NCBI GenBank assembly: GCA_902797275.1
Contig: CADBSI010000037.1
Location: 1-6,379, forward strand
Origin: an uncultured Erysipelotrichaceae bacterium
GTDB taxonomy: Bacteria > Bacillota_I > Bacilli_A > RF39 > UBA660
Length of the DNA: 6,379 nt
Reading direction: 5' to 3'
Positions within the stretch are counted from its first letter, which is position 1, and every line of letters starts with the position of its first letter. The notes under the pieces were generated by a model. That model did no database searches. It was not told where the DNA came from and was given only the letters and a program-made list of their open reading frames with translations. The position numbers and the translations under genes were made by a program. Positions 1 through 4,596 of this stretch are shown in pieces.

Positions 1-198
1 ACAAATGAATATCCGTTAAAAACTGGCAATAATAAAATCCCTTCTTCATAAATAGTTAAATTTGTCCTTGACAAAGGGTACATTTTAACACTTATTGTCA
101 AAAATTTATTAAATAATTCTATTCCAGACGATATCATTTTAAAATCAACTAACATATCCATTGAAGAGTTAGATAATATTAAAAAAGAATTAAAATAA
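1..198 (+). pseudogene. Decayed gene tail, possibly Rpn/PD-(D/E)XK transposase-nuclease family C-terminus
   Basis: Frame 1 is open from the window edge but is broken by TAA at 49-51, then runs open for 48 codons to TAA at 196-198. No ATG with a ribosome binding site restarts it, so it looks like a remnant and not a small gene. The last ~30 residues (IVKNLLNNSIPDDIILKST, then NISIEELDNIKKELK) resemble the usual C-terminal tail of Rpn-type recombination-promoting nucleases / PD-(D/E)XK family transposases, which typically ends 'AKNLL...I..IT.LSIEEI..LK'. That match is a by-eye pattern comparison over a short, low-complexity stretch and is tentative. The catalytic domain would lie upstream of the window or be lost. 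An alternative is that 1-51 is the true end of one gene and 52-198 debris of another. Confidence 0.4.
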
Positions 199-210
199 TT
201 TGTACAAATT
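197..210. repeat. 14-bp perfect palindrome AATTTGTACAAATT
   Basis: The sequence AATTTGTACAAATT equals its own reverse complement over all 14 bases and overlaps the last stop codon of the upstream remnant. It lies just before the terminator at 214-260. It could be a protein-binding site left from an older arrangement, or chance in such AT-rich DNA, though the central TTGTACAA is not pure A/T. No promoter is visible next to it. Confidence 0.4.
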
Positions 211-211
211 T

Positions 212-260
212 AAAAAAGTAATTTAGGCTAATATTAATATATACCTAGATTACTTTTATT
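212..260. terminator. Stem-loop terminator, probably bidirectional
   Basis: Left arm gtaatttagg (218-227) pairs with cctagattac (244-253) over ten positions with one G-T wobble, around a 16-base loop. Six A's (212-217) precede the stem and TTTTATT follows it, so the stem extends by A-T pairs and gives a U-run in either direction. It would end transcription arriving from the upstream remnant and insulate the operon promoter at 339-349. Confidence 0.7.
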
Positions 261-311
261 ATATAAAATATAAATTTATTTTTAAACTTGTATATTTATC
301 TTGTAAACATT

Positions 312-331
312 AAAAAAATATATATTTTTTT
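312..331. repeat. 20-bp A-tract/T-tract palindrome at the operon promoter
   Basis: Seven A's, TATATA and seven T's form a perfect 20-bp palindrome whose downstream half covers the place where a -35 box would lie for the -10 at 344-349. It may be an UP-like or curved-DNA element, or an operator. A functional role is inferred only from position, and such tracts also arise by chance in very AT-rich spacers. Confidence 0.35.
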
Positions 332-338
332 CTTTTTT

Positions 339-367
339 TATGATACAATTAATTAGAATAAAGGGTG
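339..367 (+). promoter_or_regulatory. Extended -10 promoter and ribosome binding site of the three- or four-gene operon
   Basis: TATGATACAAT at 339-349 contains an extended -10 (TG, one base, TACAAT at 344-349). The -35 position at 321-326 (tatatt) is poor, as expected where the TG extension compensates. Transcription would start near 356. AAGGGTG at 361-367 is a good Shine-Dalgarno site five bases before the ATG at 373, which decides the start. An ATG at 340 lies inside the -10 itself and has no ribosome binding site. Confidence 0.65.
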
Positions 368-372
368 ATATT

Positions 373-1812
373 ATGAATCGTAAAACTATTTTGTTTTTAA
401 TAAATGGATTTGGAGTAGAAAGAAAAGAATCATATTCTATATATGATGCTTCTTTAATGCCAACACTTGATTCTTTAAGCAAAAAATATTTATTTTCAAC
501 TATAACATCTGATGTTAATAACTATTATGATGGTTATAGAAATATAAGTATGGATATAAATGAATTATATAATTATAAAATAATAGATAGACAAATAGAA
601 GATAAAAAGTATCAAACTAATCAAGTTTTATTAAAAGTAAAAAATGATATAGAATTAAAAAAAGGTAGTTTACATATATTTAGTTTTGTTGATACTAGTT
701 TAAAATTAATAGATCATTTAAAAGAAACTATAAAAGTTATTGACTTAAATAAAGATAAAAAAATATATTTACATTTTATTATAACAGGTAATAATATTTC
801 AGATTATAAAAAATTAGTTACAGTTTTTAATAAACTAAATATAGAATTTTCTAATGTTGCTCCTATTGGTTTTATAATGGGGTTATCTGCAATTGATAAT
901 AATGCTAAACAAGTAGATATTAATTTCTTCTTTAAAATGTTTATAACTAAAGTAGGAGAAAAATGGCAATCATTTACTCAAAAATTTGATATTTTATATA
1001 GAACAAAAGTCTTACCAAGAGATACTAAACCTTTTATAGTAAACTCTGATTTTACTTTAGGAATTAATGATACTTTTCTTTTCTATAACTATGATAACAT
1101 TGATTTAACTAATTTTATAAATACTTTATCAACGATAAGATTTGGAGAAAACAATAATAATTTTACTTATTATTCCTTATTTAAAGTAAATAGTAGTTTA
1201 AATATACCTTATATGTATGAATTAGAAGCATCAACTTCCTACTTAGTAAAAGATTTAGAAAATATAAAAGCTAGTTGTATAATAGCTTGTAGAAAAGATC
1301 AAATTAATATAATTAATTACTTTTGTAATGGCTTAAGAAATGAAGTTAGTAAATTATTAAACTATGTTGATATAGATAGTATTACAACAAATCCTAATGT
1401 TTTACCAAATTTTCTTAATGATAGCAAAGAAGATTTAATAATTTTAAACTTTTCTATAGACGAATGTAAAAATACTAAAGAATTAAAAGATAAATTAAAA
1501 GAAATAGATTCTTATTTAAAAATAGTTTATGATAATATGTCAGGTAGTAAATATTCAATTATTGTATCTAGTTTATATGGTATTAGTAAAGTAATGCTTA
1601 ATGAAAGAGATAATATTTGTCAAGTTATCTTTAGTGGTAAAGTACCATTTCTATTTATAGATGATTTTATAACTAAAAAAAGTTATTTAATAGCTGATGG
1701 TAATATAAATGGTATTATTAAAAGTGCTTATAAAAATATTAATAAAAATAGTAAATACGAATCTCTTGTAGAAAAACAAAATGGATTATATCGATTATTC
1801 TTTAATAGGTGA
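373..1812 (+). CDS. Apparently inactive homologue of cofactor-independent phosphoglycerate mutase (alkaline phosphatase superfamily)
   Basis: This 479-residue protein follows iPGM (GpmI, about 510 residues) from end to end but lacks the catalytic residues. Landmarks by eye: LFLINGFG (7-14) stands for LLILDGWG, with the metal-binding Asp changed to Asn11; DGYRNIS (53-59) stands for DGQMGNS and may keep the serine (Ser59); FVDTSLKLIDHL (105-116) stands for DGGVHSHIDHL without the catalytic His; TGNN (138-141) replaces DGRD; INYFCNG (314-320) matches VTYFFNG; LNFSIDECKNT (358-368) replaces VNFANPDMVGHTG; IVSSLYG (397-403) replaces ITADHGN. No signal peptide or membrane segment is evident, so it should be cytosolic. 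The start at 373 is set by the ribosome binding site. The TGA stop is three bases from the next ATG, in the same frame, so expression is probably coupled to the DUF1538 gene. Homology to iPGM is fairly secure; loss of activity is inferred from the missing ligands. A scaffold or metabolite-sensor role for the transporter is speculation. Confidence 0.7.
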   Translation: MNRKTILFLINGFGVERKESYSIYDASLMPTLDSLSKKYLFSTITSDVNNYYDGYRNISMDINELYNYKIIDRQIEDKKYQTNQVLLKVKNDIELKKGSLHIFSFVDTSLKLIDHLKETIKVIDLNKDKKIYLHFIITGNNISDYKKLVTVFNKLNIEFSNVAPIGFIMGLSAIDNNAKQVDINFFFKMFITKVGEKWQSFTQKFDILYRTKVLPRDTKPFIVNSDFTLGINDTFLFYNYDNIDLTNFINTLSTIRFGENNNNFTYYSLFKVNSSLNIPYMYELEASTSYLVKDLENIKASCIIACRKDQINIINYFCNGLRNEVSKLLNYVDIDSITTNPNVLPNFLNDSKEDLIILNFSIDECKNTKELKDKLKEIDSYLKIVYDNMSGSKYSIIVSSLYGISKVMLNERDNICQVIFSGKVPFLFIDDFITKKSYLIADGNINGIIKSAYKNINKNSKYESLVEKQNGLYRLFFNR

Positions 1813-1818
1813 TTTATG
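1807..1818 (+). promoter_or_regulatory. Ribosome binding site overlapping the upstream stop codon (translational coupling)
   Basis: AGGTGA at 1807-1812 serves as the Shine-Dalgarno site for ATG at 1816 and contains the TGA stop of the upstream gene. Only TTT separates stop and start, and the two reading frames are identical. Terminating ribosomes would sit on the start of the membrane-protein gene, and any stop readthrough would fuse the two proteins. Confidence 0.65.
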
Positions 1819-3267
1819 AGTGATAGTATTATTTTAAATTTAAAAAGAGTTATTAAAGGAATATTACCAATTATTATATTTGTTTTGATACTAAGTTTTA
1901 TATTAAAAATAGATACTAGTACAGTTATTAGATTTCTTAGTAGTTCAATATTTGTTTTAGTAGGATTAACTTTATTTACAACAGGATGTGATATTTCTTT
2001 AAATGTAATAGGTAAGAAAATAAGTAATATTTTAATTAAAAAGAAAAATTTAAATTTAATTTTAATAACTTGTTTTTTCTTAGGAACTTTTATTACTATG
2101 TTAGAACCTGAATTTTTAACAATAGGATATGAAACAAGAAATATTCCAACTAATTTATTACTTATAAGTGTTTCTTTATCAATAGGTTTGTTTTTAACTT
2201 TAGCAATTTATCGAATACTAAAAAAAATAAGTTTAAGATATATTTTAATTATTAGTTATTTAATAATATTTTTTCTTTTATTTATTGCTGATTTTAGTAT
2301 AGTACCATTTGCTTTTGATGTAGCAAGTGTTGTAGTAGGATCAATTTCTGCTTCTTTTATTCTTTCTTTTGGAGGTAATTTTACTAAATGTGCTAAGACT
2401 AATGGATTTGGTATTTTATCTCTTACTAGTATAGGACCAATTATTATATTATTAATACTTAGTATAATTTATAAACCAAGTATTGTTTATGATTCTGATC
2501 CTATCTTAAAAAGATTAGGTTTTTTTAATACTTTAAAAGATAATTTTACTCAAGTATTTTTTTCTTTACTTTTAATAGTAATAGTTTATTTAATCTTTTT
2601 AAGAGTAGCTAAAAAAATAAATAAAAAAGAAAATAGAAAAATAGTAATAGGACTTATAATGGTACTAGTTGGTATTACTTTATTTTTAACAGGTGGAGAT
2701 GTAGGTTATTTTAAAATAGCTTATTTAATTGGTAATAAATTAAATAGTGTAAATGAACTTATTATTGTTATAATAGGAGGAGTATTAGGATTTTTTATAT
2801 CTAAAATAGAACCTACTATTAAAGTATTAATAAATTATGTTGATAATGTAACAAATGGTGGTATAAAAGATCATTTCTTAGAAAATTGTTTATGTTTAGG
2901 TGTTAGTATTTCTATTATGTTATCTTTATATCGAGTTATGAATGGTTATTCAGTTATGATATTTCTAATACCTACTTATTTCTTAGCTATTTTATTTGCT
3001 TTTTTTACACCTGATAGTTTTTTAGGTTTAGCCTTTGATGCTGGAGGAGTTGTAACAGGTAGCTTTGTTTCAAGTTTTTTAATTCCTTTATTAATAGGAG
3101 TTGCTAGTAATTTAAGCAATTCTTATTTAACTGAAGCTTTTGGAGTAATGGCTTTAATAAGTATAATACCAGTTATAATACTTGAAATAGTAGGAATGAT
3201 TTATAATATAGAAATTCAAGAAATAGACTATAAACAATTAGATGATAGGATTATAGAATATGATTAA
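1816..3267 (+). CDS. DUF1538 family membrane protein with two tandem repeats; probable cation/proton antiporter-type transporter
   Basis: An integral membrane protein of 483 residues, dominated by long hydrophobic stretches and built from two copies of the DUF1538 unit. Repeat 1 (about 10-220) and repeat 2 (about 272-464) share landmarks in the same order: VLVGLTLFTTGCD (47-59) with VLVGITLFLTGGD (283-295); an EP pair in a membrane segment (97-98, 332-333); AIYRIL (130-135) with SLYRVM (370-375); AFD followed by a small-residue VVxGS stretch (166-176, 406-416); and FGILSLTSIGPII (198-210) with FGVMALISIIPVI (442-454). Repeat 2 keeps GG after AFDA, repeat 1 does not. Two DUF1538 proteins, UmpA and UmpB of Halomonas, have been reported (from memory) to work together as a Na+(Li+,K+)/H+ antiporter; this protein looks like both halves in one chain. 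Substrate is not shown by the sequence. It overlaps the downstream P-II-like gene by eight bases, which argues that the P-II protein is its regulator. Family assignment is confident, antiport is inference. Confidence 0.82.
   Translation: MSDSIILNLKRVIKGILPIIIFVLILSFILKIDTSTVIRFLSSSIFVLVGLTLFTTGCDISLNVIGKKISNILIKKKNLNLILITCFFLGTFITMLEPEFLTIGYETRNIPTNLLLISVSLSIGLFLTLAIYRILKKISLRYILIISYLIIFFLLFIADFSIVPFAFDVASVVVGSISASFILSFGGNFTKCAKTNGFGILSLTSIGPIIILLILSIIYKPSIVYDSDPILKRLGFFNTLKDNFTQVFFSLLLIVIVYLIFLRVAKKINKKENRKIVIGLIMVLVGITLFLTGGDVGYFKIAYLIGNKLNSVNELIIVIIGGVLGFFISKIEPTIKVLINYVDNVTNGGIKDHFLENCLCLGVSISIMLSLYRVMNGYSVMIFLIPTYFLAILFAFFTPDSFLGLAFDAGGVVTGSFVSSFLIPLLIGVASNLSNSYLTEAFGVMALISIIPVIILEIVGMIYNIEIQEIDYKQLDDRIIEYD
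3247..3262 (+). promoter_or_regulatory. Ribosome binding site inside the upstream gene
   Basis: AGGA at 3247-3250 lies nine bases before the ATG at 3260, inside the last codons of the DUF1538 gene. It supports this start, which gives an eight-base overlap (ATG at 3260, upstream TAA at 3265-3267) and a complete first P-II-like strand (IKLLVVILNK). Confidence 0.55.
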
Positions 3268-3892
3268 GTTATTAGTAGTTATTTTAAACAAAGATAAGAA
3301 TTTAAAAATTATTTTAAAAAAATACAAATTAAGTTTTAATATAATAACCTATGCTAGAGGAACAGCATCTAAGAGTATATTATCTTACTTTGGTTTAGAT
3401 GAAGTTAAAAAAGATATATATTTTTCTTTAATACCTAGTTCTTTAGAAGAAAAAATATTAACTGAAATAGAAACTAAGTTAAAGTTAAAAAGAAGAGGAG
3501 AAGGAATAGGATTTACTATAGGACTTAAAAGTTCTAATAAATTTATCAAGGATATTTTAGAAAGTAGTGATTTAGTTATGCCAGGAAAGAATGAATATAG
3601 TTTAGTTGTAACGATTGTTAAAGAAGGATTAAGTGATTATGTTATGAATGCTGCTAAGAAAGCTGGAGCAACGGGAGGAACGGTTTTATATGGAAGAAGT
3701 TTAGGAAGTTCCAGAACTATTTTTGCATCTATTCAAGTAGAACCTGAAAAAGATATTGTTTTAAATATTGTTAGTAATGAAATAAAAAATAAAGTAATGG
3801 AAAGTATTAACAAAGAAGCTGGTATTAAAACCGAAGCAAGAGGCGTAATCATGTCTTTTAAAATAGATAATATTATAGGACTTAATGATTAA
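3260..3892 (+). CDS. Tandem P-II-like regulatory protein (two fused P-II domains), partner of DUF1538
   Basis: A 210-residue cytosolic protein with two P-II-like domains in one chain, where ordinary P-II proteins have one domain of about 112 residues. Domain 1 (about 2-92) begins IKLLVVILNK, has ARGTASKSIL (32-41) in place of a T-loop, and ends with GEGIGFTI (80-87), the GxGI type nucleotide-binding loop. Domain 2 (about 113-208) has AGATGGTVLYGRS (135-147), EPEKDIVLNIV (161-171) and ARGVIMSFKIDNIIGL (193-208). The long T-loop with the uridylylated tyrosine of GlnB/GlnK is absent, so it is not a standard nitrogen regulator, although databases usually name the family so. Domain 1 has lost the GATGG stretch that domain 2 keeps. 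P-II proteins are trimers that bind ATP/ADP and gate transporters; the overlap with the DUF1538 gene makes that membrane protein the likely target. The ligand here is unknown. Confidence 0.8.
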   Translation: MIKLLVVILNKDKNLKIILKKYKLSFNIITYARGTASKSILSYFGLDEVKKDIYFSLIPSSLEEKILTEIETKLKLKRRGEGIGFTIGLKSSNKFIKDILESSDLVMPGKNEYSLVVTIVKEGLSDYVMNAAKKAGATGGTVLYGRSLGSSRTIFASIQVEPEKDIVLNIVSNEIKNKVMESINKEAGIKTEARGVIMSFKIDNIIGLND

Positions 3893-3899
3893 TAGAAAG

Positions 3900-3916
3900 A
3901 AAGGAAATAAAAAATG
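3900..3916 (+). promoter_or_regulatory. Ribosome binding site of the fourth operon gene
   Basis: AAAGGA at 3900-3905 precedes the ATG at 3914 by eight bases and sets that start. No convincing promoter is seen in the 21 bases after the P-II-like gene, so the gene is probably read from the upstream operon promoter. Confidence 0.55.
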
Positions 3917-4486
3917 GAAAGATACTTTTATCATGGAATAGGAGAAGATATATCATGCTTATTTAAAATGCTTGAAATAATAAATTCAGGAGGTTTAAAA
4001 GTAAGAGGCAAGACTGAAAAATATAATCATGTTTGCTTATACAAGAAAAACGAAGAATTTGATTATAGCAAAGAAGAAAAATTATTAAGTTCAGCAAGAG
4101 GTGGTTGGATTGATAATTGTTGGTTTTTTATAATATCACCCGATGTTACGGCTAAAAAAGTAAAAGTATCAAATAAAACAGGGTTTGATGAATTAGGTAA
4201 TCCAACATCAAACCTAGTTGATGAATGGAGAAGTGAAGGTGATATACCATTAGATAAAATTGTAGGAATTGGTATACCATTTGATTATATTGCTCAAGAA
4301 GAAAAAGAATTTGATTTTGTTGAAGATATGGATTTTCATGAACATTCTTTTAAAGAATATTATCAATTATTAAAATTGTTACTAGAATATGCTAATAATT
4401 CTAATTGGATTGTCGTAAATTCTGAAGAAAAAGATATATGTGATAAATTAGATGAACAATTAAATAATCATAATATAAAATTGTAA
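3914..4486 (+). CDS. Uncharacterised 190-residue protein, weakly ADP-ribosyltransferase-like
   Basis: I do not recognise this family with certainty. It is a soluble, acidic protein without signal peptide or membrane segments. Its layout recalls small ADP-ribosyltransferase (ART) folds of the DarT type: an opening strand with YFYHG (4-8), then a helix and SGGLKVRG (25-32), a strand HVCLYKK (39-45), and a late strand-loop DEWRSEGDIPLDKIVGIGIP (103-122) like the 'E...V...IP...I.GI' end of those domains, where Glu104 or Glu108 could be the catalytic Glu. The last 70 residues are acidic and helical. Hand counts of G+C on single lines (18/60 at 4081-4140 and again at 4141-4200, against 8/60 at 541-600) and codons such as CCC, ACG and GTC set it apart from the first operon gene and hint at separate origin. 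It follows the P-II-like gene by 21 bases. No adjacent antitoxin such as DarG macrodomain is seen. The gene is secure, the ART idea is a guess. Confidence 0.55.
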   Translation: MERYFYHGIGEDISCLFKMLEIINSGGLKVRGKTEKYNHVCLYKKNEEFDYSKEEKLLSSARGGWIDNCWFFIISPDVTAKKVKVSNKTGFDELGNPTSNLVDEWRSEGDIPLDKIVGIGIPFDYIAQEEKEFDFVEDMDFHEHSFKEYYQLLKLLLEYANNSNWIVVNSEEKDICDKLDEQLNNHNIKL

Positions 4487-4492
4487 AGTAAA

Positions 4493-4548
4493 CGATTAGT
4501 CATTGAATATTTTTTCCAAAACGGAAAAAATATTCAATGAAATAGTTG
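4493..4548. repeat. Long near-perfect hairpin between the fourth gene and the ATPase gene
   Basis: CATTGAATATTTTTTCC (4501-4517) and GGAAAAAATATTCAATG (4523-4539) are exact reverse complements around the five-base loop AAAAC, and T4500-A4540 adds an eighteenth pair. After a small internal loop, 4493-4498 can pair with 4543-4548 with two G-T wobbles. No T-run follows either arm, so it is not a classic intrinsic terminator; the T's are inside the stem. It begins shortly after the stop of the fourth gene and its outer base touches the -35 of the next promoter (4546-4551). It may stabilise the mRNA 3' end, bind a protein, or be the footprint of a small palindromic mobile repeat. Confidence 0.75.
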
Positions 4549-4592
4549 TAATATTAAAAAAAATATAATATAATATATTTATATGAAAGGAG
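4546..4592 (+). promoter_or_regulatory. Promoter and ribosome binding site of the ATPase gene
   Basis: TTGTAA (4546-4551) and TATAAT (4569-4574) are spaced by 17 bases, a near-ideal housekeeping promoter; a second overlapping TATAAT lies at 4564-4569. Transcription would begin near 4581, giving a leader of about 16 bases. AAAGGAG at 4586-4592 lies four bases before the ATG at 4597 and fixes that start. The -35 overlaps the outer stem of the hairpin at 4493-4548. Confidence 0.75.
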
Positions 4593-4596
4593 ACTT

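Noticed and set aside
340..372. Upstream ATG that would add 11 residues to the iPGM-like protein
   Set aside because: This ATG lies in the -10 region, has no ribosome binding site, and would be upstream of the predicted RNA start; ATG at 373 follows AAGGGTG and begins right at the conserved first strand.
282..482. 66-residue open frame on the - strand
   Set aside because: It overlaps the promoter and first codons of a well-supported + strand gene, its composition is low-complexity, and it has no recognisable domain; it is a shadow.
1810..1812. TGA read as tryptophan (Mycoplasma-type code), fusing the first two genes
   Set aside because: All tryptophans in the complete genes are TGG and no gene contains internal TGA codons, which would be expected to be common under that code; TGA is treated as a stop.
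3260..3892. Classical GlnB/GlnK nitrogen regulator
   Set aside because: There are two domains in one chain, no long T-loop with a modifiable tyrosine, and the neighbour is DUF1538 and not an ammonium transporter.
4501..4539. Hairpin as a standard intrinsic terminator
   Set aside because: The base after the right arm is A-rich (AAATAG), and no T-run follows on either strand; the T's are in the stem itself.
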